Origin: a virus
Strand: one strand, 5' to 3'
Virus record (IMG/VR): IMGVR_UViG_3300020213_000121
Span: 1 to 22,467 of that record
DNA length: 22,467 nt
Shown here: piece by piece, positions 1 to 7,548 of the stretch
How the letters are laid out: each line of letters starts with the position of its first letter
How positions within the stretch are numbered: position 1 is the first letter of the stretch
Notes under the pieces: generated by a model
Databases searched by the model: none
What the model saw: only the letters and a program-made list of their open reading frames with translations
Told to the model about the DNA's origin: nothing
Position numbers and translations under genes: made by a program

Positions 1-108
1 ATCACTGTGTCCGTTAAGCTCACCGTTTCTGCAAGTGTACGACTTGCGGTTCTGATCACTGTGTCCGTTAAGCTCACCGTTTCTGCAAGTGTACGACTTT
101 GGGTTTTG
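1..108 (-). repeat. 54-nt tandem repeat coding an 18-residue unit
   Basis: Positions 1-54 and 55-108 are two tandem copies. The first 45 nt of each copy are identical and the last 9 differ at a few bases. A diverged third unit follows up to about 162. The period is 18 codons and the repeat is in frame with the open reading frame that contains it. It may continue beyond the left edge. Confidence 0.9.
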
Positions 109-218
109 ATAACCGAATCGGTCAAAGTAGTGGTTTCGGTTAAAGTGCTTGTAAAAAACTTCCCAAAAAAGGGCTTTCCGTAATGGGGTTTTATTGGGAA
201 TGTTCGGCCATGTCTCAT
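1..218 (-). CDS. Tail-type repeat protein, N-terminal part (runs off window)
   Basis: An open frame starts at the ATG at 216-218 and has no stop before the left edge, giving 72 visible residues. It opens with MRHGRTFPIKPHYGKPFFGK and then enters 18-residue repeats rich in Thr, Ser, Leu and Val. One degenerate unit (TSTLTETTTLTDSVIKTQ) is followed by a unit reading SRTLAETVSLTDTVIRTA and then most of another. No catalytic motif is visible. Its place at the end of a structural gene series and its repetitive, beta-prone make-up suggest a tail or fibre component, but this is inference. The start is 3 nt past the stop of the upstream gene and has no Shine-Dalgarno site; a TATCAT box lies 6 nt upstream. 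The C-terminal part is outside the window. Confidence 0.6.
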   Translation of the reverse strand, partial: MRHGRTFPIKPHYGKPFFGKFFTSTLTETTTLTDSVIKTQSRTLAETVSLTDTVIRTASRTLAETVSLTDTV

Positions 219-221
219 AAC

Positions 222-929
222 TTAATGATAGCTTGCCCTATGAATTGCTTGAAATACAAATTTGCTTTTGAAAAATAGCGTTGCCGCTGGGCTGCTAGTA
301 GGTTTAATGGCAACAAAGGCTTGAGCATGAGGTGATCCACCTCCCATATTATATGAGTGTGCTTGCGCTCCGGCTGACGTTCCAGCTTCCGAGGACACTC
401 TTGTATTTTCATAGCTTTGGTCAGTCAGGGTAGCATCTGCCGTCTGTCCAGTTCCCATGCCAGTTATACTTGCTTCCGAGCACAGTCCACCTATTAAAAA
501 ACAACTATCTGCATCAGTTGTAATACTCATGGCAGGTGCAAATCCATTTGCAGTATCACTATCTGGTGTTCCGTTTATTGGGGTTGTTGTGTCGGCTCCT
601 GACAAGCGATATACAGTTAGTGTTGACTCGTTTATACCACTAGCAAAGTCTGCTATTACGCTTGCGGTAGTAGCTGTTGGAGCGTTTAATCTCCAGATTT
701 CAATTCTATTTGGCTGTCCAGTTCCTCCACTGCCTCCCGCTGCTATTACCAGGGTAAAGGCTTCGGTGGTGTTGAACTTTACACTTGCCAATGGAAGATT
801 GTTTGTGTTGGAGTCTTGAGAAGTGCAAACGGCAATCAGTATGTCTCCTGCTGCGACTACTAATGAGGCAGCGGTTCTATCTCCACCTGAGCCTCTTTCA
901 CTAACCACCTGTTCTTTTACAATTGCCAT
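222..929 (-). CDS. Phage structural (tail-associated) protein
   Basis: A 235-residue protein rich in Gly, Ala, Ser and Thr, with alternating hydrophobic stretches typical of beta-sandwich fibre or tail domains (for example VVAAGDILIAVCTSQDSN near residues 24-41). It ends in a conserved-looking AFVAIKP segment near residue 205. No signal peptide, transmembrane helix or catalytic motif is seen. The last 25 or so residues (ATLFFKSKFVFQ and onward) look unlike the rest and may be a degraded or frameshifted end. It sits between the HNH gene and the repeat protein, 47 nt after the HNH stop. No Shine-Dalgarno site precedes the ATG; a TAAACT box lies 6 nt upstream. The exact virion role cannot be told. 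Confidence 0.7.
   Translation of the reverse strand: MAIVKEQVVSERGSGGDRTAASLVVAAGDILIAVCTSQDSNTNNLPLASVKFNTTEAFTLVIAAGGSGGTGQPNRIEIWRLNAPTATTASVIADFASGINESTLTVYRLSGADTTTPINGTPDSDTANGFAPAMSITTDADSCFLIGGLCSEASITGMGTGQTADATLTDQSYENTRVSSEAGTSAGAQAHSYNMGGGSPHAQAFVAIKPTSSPAATLFFKSKFVFQAIHRASYH
225..253 (-). promoter_or_regulatory. Possible promoter, -10 box 6 nt before ATG
   Basis: On the minus strand the -10-like TATCAT (225-230, 5/6 match) is followed by 6 nt and then the ATG at 218. The -35 position 17 bp upstream reads TTCAAG (248-253), only 3/6. The case rests mainly on the shared spacing with other genes in this window. It would give a leaderless transcript. Confidence 0.35.
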
Positions 930-935
930 GTGTTT

Positions 936-964
936 AGTTTACACGTTTACTAGCCATTTGAGAA
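936..964 (-). promoter_or_regulatory. Probable leaderless promoter
   Basis: On the minus strand TTCTCA (959-964, 4/6) is followed by a 17-bp spacer, TAAACT (936-941, 4/6), 6 nt and the ATG at 929. The expected start of transcription is the A of the ATG. Each box is moderate; the exact spacing repeats that of other genes here. Confidence 0.4.
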
Positions 965-976
965 GAATTACGAAGA

Positions 977-1591
977 TTAGATTTCAAGCCATAGACGACC
1001 TGAAAGTATTCTACCAATATTTACTTGCGAAACTTTATACATATCTGCTATTTTTTGCTGTGTCATTCCTGTTTTTCTGAGTTCTTTTATTTTCATAATA
1101 TCTTCCTTTGTGAGTTTAGCATTAGGGTTATTTTCCCCATCATGTAAAGCTCCTCTGCCTTTGTTTTCTTTATCTCTATTGTTGTCTGCTATCGTTCCTA
1201 GCCATAAATGTTTAGGATTTATGCAAGCTGGATTGTCGCACTTATGGCAAACTGCTAAATTTTGGTCAAATTCTCCATAAGCTAAAGTATATGATAATCT
1301 ATGAGCCTTAATCCATTTTTGCGGATTACGACTTAAAGATAGAAAGCCATATCCATATACTTCTCTTGCTCCTTTCCATTCCCAACATTCATCTTCTGCT
1401 TTTTTATCAACTTTCTTCCAAAAACATTCTTCTAATGAAAGTCTGCGTTTCCCAAAACTGGAACGTCTTTGACCTCTCATTCCAACTCTTGCACATCTAA
1501 CAGAACAAAATCTTCTACTTTCCCAGTATGCTTTTGTTACCCTATATTTAGGTGAGAAATTGTTTTCGCAAATCTCACATTTCTTTTCCAT
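977..1591 (-). CDS. Free-standing HNH endonuclease (homing type)
   Basis: 204 residues in three parts. An N-terminal zinc finger has Cys5, Cys8, Cys29 and Cys33. A central HNH nuclease of the HNH_3 type has the AHRLSY motif (His97) and CHKCDNPACINPKHLWLGT (Cys115, Cys118, Cys123, Asn125, His128). A C-terminal helix-turn-helix (about 160-200) reads like those that position homing endonucleases on DNA. Such enzymes nick or cut DNA to spread their own gene; no intron is needed. It lies alone between two structural genes with about 40 nt on each side, which fits insertion as a free-standing mobile gene. It has its own promoter, with TATAAT exactly 6 nt before the ATG and no Shine-Dalgarno site. 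Confidence 0.92.
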   Translation of the reverse strand: MEKKCEICENNFSPKYRVTKAYWESRRFCSVRCARVGMRGQRRSSFGKRRLSLEECFWKKVDKKAEDECWEWKGAREVYGYGFLSLSRNPQKWIKAHRLSYTLAYGEFDQNLAVCHKCDNPACINPKHLWLGTIADNNRDKENKGRGALHDGENNPNAKLTKEDIMKIKELRKTGMTQQKIADMYKVSQVNIGRILSGRLWLEI

Positions 1592-1597
1592 GTGAGT

Positions 1598-1626
1598 ATT
1601 ATATTATACTTCTACCAATATAACAA
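1598..1626 (-). promoter_or_regulatory. Leaderless promoter of the HNH gene
   Basis: On the minus strand TTGTTA (1621-1626, 4/6) is followed by a 17-bp spacer, a perfect TATAAT (1598-1603), ACTCAC and then the ATG at 1591. Transcription should start on or next to the ATG. A second TATAAT overlaps 5 bp upstream. Confidence 0.65.
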
Positions 1627-1631
1627 TATGC

Positions 1632-2132
1632 CTACACCTCGCATAAAACATAACAGTATGCATTAACTGCTGCTGCTGCGGTTACTCGAATCCTTAAAGC
1701 GCTATCAGCGTTTACCATAGGCTCTTGCCCTAGCGGATATTGTTTAATATATTGATTTGTTGGTGCCACTAATTGAGCATCAAACATTCTTGAGGCCGTA
1801 ATTGTCCCTTCTGAAGTGCAAGTGTAACCAGTTGCGGCGGTTCCAACCGAAAAATAAGTTGTTGAAACGGGGTTGTTTGGATTATCAAATTTAACAATGT
1901 CGGCAGCGGCAGCGGCAGTGACAGTTCCGAAAACGGTGCCGGTCTCCAGTAGCTCACATTTTATCGGGGCGGCGGCGGCCGATCCGTCGAAAGAAATGCC
2001 CCACTCGCGAATTTTAAATTGTAACGCGGTGATCCCCTTCATCTGAAGCAGAGTTTTTATTACAGTACCGGTAGTAACAACGACTTGGGCGGCGGTTGTT
2101 GGTGCTGCGCCGTTAGTGAAAAGATAAAGCAT
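1632..2132 (-). CDS. Phage structural protein, Ala/Thr-rich
   Basis: 166 residues, rich in Ala, Thr and Val. Landmarks are EWGISFDGSAAAAPIKCELL near residues 43-62, GYTCTSEGT near 102-110 and YPLGQEPMVN near 131-140. I know this pattern from small proteins encoded near head or tail genes of tailed phages, where the function is not established; no enzyme motif is present. The fold is probably all-beta. The ATG has no Shine-Dalgarno site but a strong promoter abuts it (TTTACA, 17 bp, TATTAT, 6 nt). Codons in the alanine runs are GCN-rich, giving small GC-rich islands such as that near 1965-1980. Confidence 0.7.
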   Translation of the reverse strand: MLYLFTNGAAPTTAAQVVVTTGTVIKTLLQMKGITALQFKIREWGISFDGSAAAAPIKCELLETGTVFGTVTAAAAADIVKFDNPNNPVSTTYFSVGTAATGYTCTSEGTITASRMFDAQLVAPTNQYIKQYPLGQEPMVNADSALRIRVTAAAAVNAYCYVLCEV

Positions 2133-2138
2133 AAATCA

Positions 2139-2167
2139 ATAATAGATTGTCTGTTTAGAATTGTAAA
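2139..2167 (-). promoter_or_regulatory. Leaderless promoter
   Basis: On the minus strand TTTACA (2162-2167, 5/6) is followed by a 17-bp spacer, TATTAT (2139-2144, 5/6), TGATTT and the ATG at 2132. It is one of the best examples of the recurring layout. Confidence 0.65.
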
Positions 2168-2177
2168 CTAGGGGGTA

Positions 2178-2818
2178 TTAAGCGGCTTTAACTTTCCAAG
2201 TTATTTGTAGAGAATCCCCGTTTACAACGTTAATTGCGGAAAATACTTGTCGACAAAGCAGTACACCAGAAGATGCGGCGTTTAATACGCCAGATTCGGT
2301 AACTGCAACGGTTCCGGTGACTGTGTACGTAAGCACTAATTGCGCAGTGTCATTTGTTTGGGTTGTAGTAACTCGGGAAGCACTCGCGGCAGCCCTTGAA
2401 AGTCCAGAGGCGGCCGTTTCGGTTTGTAAAGTGGTATCCGCGGCGGCGGCGGCGGTTGCACCGGTTCCCACTGCAACAAAAGTAAACGCAGCTTCAGCGC
2501 CCGAACCGTTGATTCGTGAAGCAACCCCAGCGAACCCAGCATTCGTAACAAGATTGGCTATAACCCTTGAATTTCCCCAATTTCCGGTTAAATAAGGAAT
2601 TCTTAAACCATAAGCGGCTAAATTGTTTAGAATACCGGCTTTAACTTTTCCGGATTTGTCAATGGGTTGGGGAATGTATTTTCTAATAAATCTTAAAATA
2701 GAAGTTCCGAGTTTATTTTCTGTAAAAAGGGGTTTAAGATTCCCGTCTCTGTCTTTTAAGACATACTCGACGTTTTCGTAAAGGCTAAACTGAGCGGTTC
2801 GTGTGGCTTTATTTTCCA
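2178..2818 (-). CDS. Phage structural protein with VGTGATAAAAAD motif
   Basis: 213 residues from the ATG at 2816-2818 (MENKATRTAQFSLYENVEY). The frame extends upstream for 22 more codons, but that part is an unlikely Lys-rich leader that would lie almost wholly inside the previous gene. The N-terminal half holds an NWGNSRVIANLVTNAGFAG segment. The middle has the sequence VAVGTGATAAAAADTTLQTE, a pattern I recognise from phage tail or fibre-type proteins. The C-terminal half is Thr/Val-rich and probably beta-stranded. Five consecutive alanine codons form a GC-rich trinucleotide run near 2442-2456. The start overlaps the end of the upstream gene by 10 nt, so translation is probably coupled. The role is inferred from context only. 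Confidence 0.7.
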
Positions 2819-3147
2819 TTTTCGTCTCTTTCTTCTTCAACTGTAGTATCTTCATTTGAAATTTCAAATCCTTCAAGTGCTTCAATTGTTTCGTTTGCTT
2901 GCGCTTCTGCCCTGTCCTTCTCGACGTTCGCTATTGCACTCTCTGATTCAACATTATAATTATTAACATACTTTTGCAAGACCTCTTTTATGGATTCTTC
3001 GGAATCGTCAAGGTCAAAAGCTAAACTTCGGCGTTCTGTCTTTGGCTCTTCGTCGTCACTAACAATATGAAAGTCGACTATTAACTTTTCTTTGCCTTCG
3101 GCTTGGAAATACTGACGGACAGAAGAAATCACTTTCAAAGTAAACAT
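2809..3147 (-). CDS. Hypothetical acidic protein, first gene after the glycosylation cassette
   Basis: 112 residues. The N-terminal half looks beta-stranded (MFTLKVISSVRQYF, then KLIVDFHIVS). The C-terminal half is strongly acidic with many Glu residues and reads as helical or disordered. I do not recognise a family. It is followed by, and overlaps, the VGTG-motif structural gene, so it may be a virion-assembly partner. It is preceded by the best -35/-10 pair of the left part of the window (TTGACA, 17 bp, AATAAT), whose -10 box ends 7 nt before the ATG. No Shine-Dalgarno site is seen. Confidence 0.65.
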   Translation of the reverse strand: MFTLKVISSVRQYFQAEGKEKLIVDFHIVSDDEEPKTERRSLAFDLDDSEESIKEVLQKYVNNYNVESESAIANVEKDRAEAQANETIEALEGFEISNEDTTVEEERDENGK

Positions 3148-3154
3148 TGAGTTA

Positions 3155-3183
3155 ATTATTGCCTTATTAAATTAGGTTGTCAA
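3155..3183 (-). promoter_or_regulatory. Strong leaderless promoter overlapping end of upstream gene
   Basis: On the minus strand a perfect TTGACA (3178-3183) is followed by a 17-bp spacer, AATAAT (3155-3160, 5/6), 7 nt and the ATG at 3147. The -35 box lies inside the last codons of the glycosyltransferase gene. It would restart transcription for the structural genes to the left. Confidence 0.7.
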
Positions 3184-4237
3184 GAAACGTTTTAACTTTT
3201 TCGGCATCGCTCGCAAAATCGACCGTGGCTTTGAAGTTCTTATAAACGTTCTGGCACAAGGTCTTATACCTTGACGGTTCAGAAAAATATCTGATTTTCT
3301 CGATTATTTCGCCCGGTGTCAGATTGTCAATATTAATACAAGTAAAGCCATCAATCATTAGTTTCTCGGCTAATTTTCCGTTGTAATAGGATTTTTTAAC
3401 AATAAGTGGCTTGCCCACCGCGGCACTATTAAAAAGAATGTGTCCAAAACCGTCCCCACCGGCCTTAGTATGCCAAATAAACATTGAATCACGCATAAAT
3501 TGCGCAAGTTGTTTTGAGCCGTGCGCCGCGCCATCGCGACATTGCCCGCCGAAGCTGCGAAAAGCATAGTCGCGTGTACGACCTTCAACCATTAAGAATT
3601 CTTGATAATCCGAAAAATGTTGAAAGACATTAACAAAGCTATAAATATTTTTAGCCGGCATTTCGACAATTTCTTCCGGATAAAAAATGTCCAAATCAAA
3701 CTCTTGGTGGTAGCTTACGAAATTAATACCATTTGGCACCCCAGAAATTAACGCGCTTGCCATAACATTCTTAATTGATCCGTCGTCCGGAATGTTCCAA
3801 GCGTTTCCGATTTGATAAATTAATTTGGGCTTGTTTGGGTGCGCCTCTACTAATTTGCGGAAGGGGGCGATATGTTGAGGGACTGAAGCAATCACAATAT
3901 CGAATTCTTGCTTCATAAACTCCGAAACCGTAATTGCTTTATTGTAGTAACCGCTGTCAATGTCTTGGCAATAATAAATCCCGGGTTCCGGATTAGGGAC
4001 GCCGACCGAAAATAAATTTAGGGGGGGCGTCCCGTCCTCCGGTCTATACCCCTGATCCAACGTGAGGTATTGCGCTCTCGTTGCGGGGTGATCGTAAATA
4101 GCCCAATATGCCAGGTTAGCCCAATCCAAACCGATTGGTCGGTATATCGAGCCATTAAAACGACCTTCAAATAAAAGGATTAAGGATTGCAAAAGCGACG
4201 CGTGGTGAAAGTCGGTAAAGACTTTAAGCTGTTTCAT
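3167..4237 (-). CDS. Probable GT-B glycosyltransferase
   Basis: 356 residues. The C-terminal part (about 252-285) has MFIWHTKAGGDGFGHILFNS followed by AAVGKPLIVKKSY, which resembles the nucleotide-sugar-binding end of GT-B glycosyltransferases (an 'Asn/Glu-x-x-A-x-G-x-P' type segment). The N-terminal part lacks a clear signature. It has no signal peptide or membrane helix, so it should act in the cytoplasm. It is the last gene of the glycosylation cassette and its start overlaps the end of the neighbouring GT-A-like gene by 14 nt, so translation may be coupled; no clear Shine-Dalgarno site is visible. The sugar and the acceptor cannot be read from the sequence. Confidence 0.65.
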   Translation of the reverse strand: MKQLKVFTDFHHASLLQSLILLFEGRFNGSIYRPIGLDWANLAYWAIYDHPATRAQYLTLDQGYRPEDGTPPLNLFSVGVPNPEPGIYYCQDIDSGYYNKAITVSEFMKQEFDIVIASVPQHIAPFRKLVEAHPNKPKLIYQIGNAWNIPDDGSIKNVMASALISGVPNGINFVSYHQEFDLDIFYPEEIVEMPAKNIYSFVNVFQHFSDYQEFLMVEGRTRDYAFRSFGGQCRDGAAHGSKQLAQFMRDSMFIWHTKAGGDGFGHILFNSAAVGKPLIVKKSYYNGKLAEKLMIDGFTCINIDNLTPGEIIEKIRYFSEPSRYKTLCQNVYKNFKATVDFASDAEKVKTFLDNLI

Positions 4238-4940
4238 GGTATTTTATAAAGTTCGTGGCGATTCTCTGGAAGTCCGCCTCTAGCGTTTCCGGCGGTAATA
4301 ATAAGCATTTTTTTAGATAAATGACGAATTCGTCAATCTTATGATTAGGCATTTGCCCTTCAAACATCAACCGGCAATTATGGCTTAATCCGGCCATGTG
4401 GTACCAGTATTTGGACTGCACGTCCCCTATGGGTTCACCTAAATTAATTAAGTCTTTTTGAATATGGCCAAAATGATCCCAGTAAGGCGGATTAGCCGAA
4501 AAGTTTAATGATGTTTTTTTAAGTATCTCGCGCCTCATAAGCAAAAAGCACGGGTGTAAGCGGGTGCCCTCATAAACCCCGATTACTTTATTCCCGGCAT
4601 TCGCTAACCTCTCCACTTCGTCCCAAAATCCGGGTTGAGGTATAAAATCTTGCTCTAAAAAGAGAATCCATTCTGAATGTAAAGAATTTCTTAAGGCGGA
4701 ATGAATCGCGACATTGCGCCAATCTTCGGTTGCATTATTAAGCGGGCTTGAATAAAAACAAAGTGCGCGTTGTTCAAATAAAGAGTCCTTAACAAATTGG
4801 GCATAATCATTGCCGTGGTTTGGTTCGGTAAAAACGATCAGTATTTCATTGAAGCGCGTTCTTTCATCTTTTAAGAACTTCCGAAATAACGGAAAGTCGG
4901 TATTCTTTGGCCAAGATATGAACACGTCAGGCGGCAACAT
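4224..4940 (-). CDS. GT-A-like glycosyltransferase
   Basis: 238 residues. EWILFLEQDFIPQPGFWDEV (about 90-109) has the hydrophobic strand followed by an acidic Glu96-Gln-Asp98 triad. This is the usual place of the metal-binding DXD motif of GT-A enzymes, which transfer a sugar from a nucleotide donor. Another hydrophobic stretch (NEILIVFTEPNHG, near 31-43) fits the first Rossmann-type strands. It is short but within the range of single-domain GT2-type enzymes. The gene begins 1 nt after the stop of the upstream gene, with AGGGA inside the end of that gene as a possible ribosome site. I am confident in the fold class, not in the sugar. Confidence 0.7.
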   Translation of the reverse strand: MLPPDVFISWPKNTDFPLFRKFLKDERTRFNEILIVFTEPNHGNDYAQFVKDSLFEQRALCFYSSPLNNATEDWRNVAIHSALRNSLHSEWILFLEQDFIPQPGFWDEVERLANAGNKVIGVYEGTRLHPCFLLMRREILKKTSLNFSANPPYWDHFGHIQKDLINLGEPIGDVQSKYWYHMAGLSHNCRLMFEGQMPNHKIDEFVIYLKKCLLLPPETLEADFQRIATNFIKYHETA

Positions 4941-4941
4941 T

Positions 4942-6021
4942 TTAAATCCCTAATAACCTTTTATATATCATTTTTGATTTGTTTATTCTAGTTGGCGATA
5001 AAACAAATTGACTCTTAACATGAAATAAGCCCAGTCGGTAAAGCGAAGCATAGTTTGTAATATCTGGTGTTATATTTAAAGCCTTTTCGCTTTGAGTTTC
5101 AAAATGATCTACGAACATTTCCCACCAAGTTACTCGGCGCTCCCATTCCCGCCGTTCAGGTTCGGTGGTACACCACTCGTAAGGCAAACTTGTTTTTGCC
5201 CCGGGCGGGTCAATCAACCGCCTATCTAAAGCCCTATTGTGTTGGTCTCGAATCACTCCGGAAACACCAGATGATAAACTGCCAACATGAACCCACGGGG
5301 CACGCCCATCAAATAAATTTTTGTTTTCGCTGGCGTCCTCTAAGTCGTAAGTATTTGCATGGTATTGTGGCTGAGTAAAAATTCGCGCTTGCGGGATTAT
5401 TGCCCTAATTTGCAAGGAAGTATTGACGAACGTATCTCCATTTATAACGGCCGCTTGCACTTCGTAATTATTTAAAGCTTCGATTTTTTCGCCTTTATAC
5501 CAAGCTTTCCCCCTAAAATTGCGGTCTGTTTTTAACAGTATTTCCTTTTTAGTAAAAAAGAAGTTAGGCCAAAAGTTGCAACCTTGATCCCCATACCCTT
5601 CATAATCCAACCCCCAAATCTCTTTTGCCTTTATAGAAATTTCGGGGTGGCATGATCCACGTTTTGAGCCAACAACATCAAAATCGCCGGACTCAATAGC
5701 TTTAAAAGAATTCTCTACGTATCCTTTTCTAAAGATAAATCCGTCGTCTTCAATTAGCATAACAAGGTCTTGCTCGACTAGGTCAATGGTTCGGTCGATT
5801 CCTATGCCATGATCGGTGCGCGTATTCTCGTAGATAAAACTGATTTTAGGCCGTTCTAAACAAAGCTTGCGAATATAATCAACAACGCCTGCCTCCGCCG
5901 GGGTGTTTAGATAAATATAGAGTTTATCCACCTCATCATGCCAGACGTTGTCAAAAAAATGTAGCCAAAAGTTAAGCAAAAAGGGGTCGCCAGGGTATGG
6001 AAGAATCGCGGCACGGCTCAT
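4942..6021 (-). CDS. GT-A-like glycosyltransferase with long C-terminal part
   Basis: 359 residues. A strand-plus-acid motif DLVMLIEDDGFIFRKGYV (85-102) contains Glu91-Asp92-Asp93, the expected GT-A metal and nucleotide-sugar site. The N-terminal PYPGDPFLLNFWLHFFDNVW fits the first strand and helix of a GT2-like domain. The segment after about 240 (APWVHVGSLSSGVSGVIRD and onward) is not something I recognise and may be an acceptor-binding part. Its ATG overlaps the TGA of the upstream small gene as ATGA, so the two are translationally coupled. It sits directly next to another GT-A-like enzyme. Confidence 0.75.
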   Translation of the reverse strand: MSRAAILPYPGDPFLLNFWLHFFDNVWHDEVDKLYIYLNTPAEAGVVDYIRKLCLERPKISFIYENTRTDHGIGIDRTIDLVEQDLVMLIEDDGFIFRKGYVENSFKAIESGDFDVVGSKRGSCHPEISIKAKEIWGLDYEGYGDQGCNFWPNFFFTKKEILLKTDRNFRGKAWYKGEKIEALNNYEVQAAVINGDTFVNTSLQIRAIIPQARIFTQPQYHANTYDLEDASENKNLFDGRAPWVHVGSLSSGVSGVIRDQHNRALDRRLIDPPGAKTSLPYEWCTTEPERREWERRVTWWEMFVDHFETQSEKALNITPDITNYASLYRLGLFHVKSQFVLSPTRINKSKMIYKRLLGI

Positions 6022-6212
6022 TTTAGATTTGCATACTTAAACCAAATCAGAATCAATTCAGGCAATGAATATTTTGTAAAAATTACCTTAATGAGTTCTT
6101 TAATTTGGGCAATGTTAACTTGCTCTAATTTTGCTTCATGACTTGTAACGTCTTTGGCAAACTCGTTTAAATTAATAGACCTGACAAGCGTTTTTAAATT
6201 AATAAAAGACAT
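6018..6212 (-). CDS. Hypothetical small protein
   Basis: 64 residues, mostly helical in appearance, with a hydrophobic C-terminal stretch (YSLPELILIWFKYANLK). No known motif. A good ribosome site (GGGGG, ending about 5 nt before the ATG) supports it as a real gene. It is coupled to the downstream glycosyltransferase by an ATGA overlap. It may be a small accessory subunit, but nothing in the sequence shows this. Confidence 0.6.
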   Translation of the reverse strand: MSFINLKTLVRSINLNEFAKDVTSHEAKLEQVNIAQIKELIKVIFTKYSLPELILIWFKYANLK

Positions 6213-6224
6213 AATTCACCCCCT

Positions 6225-6575
6225 TTAGTAGCCTAGCTTTTCCAATAGCTGTTGGCGTTCTGCTGTAAGGATCTCTATTGTCGAGGTATTGGCTCGCACT
6301 CTTGCGCTTACTCTTTCCATTTCGTCAACGTCTAGGTTGACGATTGCGTTAAAGCCCTCACTGCATAAAATCATATTGTCGGCAGCAATGGCTAAGCCTT
6401 TGTCGTCTACACTTTTAAGGCTGCGCCAAGTGTCGTTATTCTTTTCAACTTCGACGGTTTTTTCAACGACTTTTTCAGCGACTAAGCCTTTTTCGTCTTC
6501 ACTTTTTCCCGCAGCACCGAACACTACGCCGAAAAAAAACACCACCGCAATTATTGCGATTATTTTTTTGTTCAT
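6225..6575 (-). CDS. Exported or membrane-anchored coiled-coil protein
   Basis: 116 residues from the ATG at 6573-6575. A GTG four codons upstream shares bases with the Shine-Dalgarno-like GGCGG, so the ATG is the better start. It opens with Lys residues and a hydrophobic stretch (IIAIIAVVFFFGVVFGAAG), which is a signal peptide or an N-terminal membrane anchor. A Lys/Glu/Val-rich segment and a helical C-terminal part (MERVSARVRANTSTIEILTA and onward) are coiled-coil-like. No enzyme motif. It lies inside the sugar-modifying cassette, so it could act at the membrane with it; this is inference. Confidence 0.65.
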   Translation of the reverse strand: MNKKIIAIIAVVFFFGVVFGAAGKSEDEKGLVAEKVVEKTVEVEKNNDTWRSLKSVDDKGLAIAADNMILCSEGFNAIVNLDVDEMERVSARVRANTSTIEILTAERQQLLEKLGY

Positions 6576-6600
6576 GTTCTTAATCACCGCCTTCCTTTTT

Positions 6601-7311
6601 TTATCCGCCTAATTTATAGCGGAATTCTTTATCTGGTTTATGCCAATTATGATCGTCTTGACGAACTTTATAAAACCCTGCAAAGCCGCGAGGTGTTGGA
6701 AAGTGGATCGGGCGAAGTGTGCCTTTGTTTACCGATTCCCTAATGACCTCCGGAATCGTGCCAAAAGGCCACGCAAAACCGTGATCGGCATTTGGGACTT
6801 GGTGCATATTCCTGTGCAAATCGTGAATAAAAAGAAAACCGCCATCTTCTAAATTATCCAGGAATCTAACCATTTCGTCAAAGCGGGTTTGAGGTTCGGT
6901 ATCCAAAAGGATTAATTGAAACTTTTTATCGCCGGGGTTGTAATCTCTAACGTCCATTAACAGGTTTTCAACTTGGTGGTTAAGCCCTAATGCCTTAAAA
7001 GTCCTGTCTGCAATTTCCCATATATGGCGGTGGAACTCGATTGTGGTTATTTTGCCTTTGCGGTTTTGCTTTAAAGCCATTGCCATATAAGAGGCACCGA
7101 CGCCCCAGTGCGTCCCCGTTTCTAATACAGATTCCGGTTTTAGCATTCTAGCCATCGCGTATAAGAATTCCCCAGTTTCGGTTTCAATACCGGCATCGTT
7201 AAAGCTCGAAAAAGAGGCGGGTTTTTCCGGGTCGTGTGGGTTCTCCCAATCCCCTTCGTTGTGCAAAGCCATGTCCGGGTTTAATTCCGTTAATTTTTTA
7301 GTTACGTCCAT
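6601..7311 (-). CDS. SAM-dependent methyltransferase, class I
   Basis: 236 residues. Motif I is VLETGTHWGVGASYMA (62-77), the glycine loop that binds S-adenosylmethionine. It is followed by an acidic end of strand 2 (TTIEFHRH, Glu92), an LLMDVRDY segment (117-124), and LILLDTEPQTR (133-143) with an Asp at the strand-4 position. HDLH (163-166) may bind metal or substrate. The layout resembles small-molecule or sugar O-methyltransferases and CmcI-like proteins rather than DNA methyltransferases, since no NPPY/DPPY motif is present. It is embedded among glycosyltransferase genes, so methylation of a transferred sugar is a sensible guess. The start overlaps the end of the upstream membrane-protein gene by 14 nt. 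Confidence 0.85.
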   Translation of the reverse strand: MDVTKKLTELNPDMALHNEGDWENPHDPEKPASFSSFNDAGIETETGEFLYAMARMLKPESVLETGTHWGVGASYMAMALKQNRKGKITTIEFHRHIWEIADRTFKALGLNHQVENLLMDVRDYNPGDKKFQLILLDTEPQTRFDEMVRFLDNLEDGGFLFIHDLHRNMHQVPNADHGFAWPFGTIPEVIRESVNKGTLRPIHFPTPRGFAGFYKVRQDDHNWHKPDKEFRYKLGG

Positions 7312-7510
7312 ATTGTTTTTTTGTCGGCTTCAACCAACCGACTAAAATCATTAAAGCAATATTCATAATAACCGCTATCCAAAGAGTGATTGGCTTGAAC
7401 CCAAAATAAGCAGCCAAAGTATTCCAAAAAAACATAGTTATAGCTGTCGAGATCAGGAAGGCACCTGTAAAAATTGCTAAAATAAAGATTCCTGAAAAGA
7501 ATAGTTTCAT
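7298..7510 (-). CDS. Small two-helix membrane protein
   Basis: 70 residues from the ATG at 7508-7510 (MKLFFSGIFILAIF). Another ATG three codons upstream abuts the predicted -10 box and would lie before the expected transcription start, so I prefer the second. Two membrane helices are clear: about residues 3-31 and 40-60 (LWIAVIMNIALMILVGWL), followed by a Lys-rich tail. No motif identifies it. Small membrane proteins in sugar cassettes can be anchors or flippase-like factors, but I have no evidence for either. It has its own promoter in the end of the upstream gene. Confidence 0.65.
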   Translation of the reverse strand: MKLFFSGIFILAIFTGAFLISTAITMFFWNTLAAYFGFKPITLWIAVIMNIALMILVGWLKPTKKQYGRN

Positions 7511-7519
7511 TAATTGCAT

Positions 7520-7548
7520 AGTTTAAGTATTTGTTCGCAATTTGTCAA
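7520..7548 (-). promoter_or_regulatory. Promoter inside end of glycosyltransferase gene
   Basis: On the minus strand a perfect TTGACA (7543-7548) is followed by a 17-bp spacer and TAAACT (7520-7525, 4/6). The expected transcription start near 7513 lies about 3 nt before the ATG at 7510, so the mRNA would be nearly leaderless. Confidence 0.5.

Noticed and set aside
1-108. CRISPR or non-coding repeat
   Set aside because: The copies are contiguous and coding, with an 18-codon period and no unique spacers.
6289-6612. Plus-strand Ser/Thr-rich open frame
   Set aside because: Antisense shadow of the exported coiled-coil gene, with no ribosome site.
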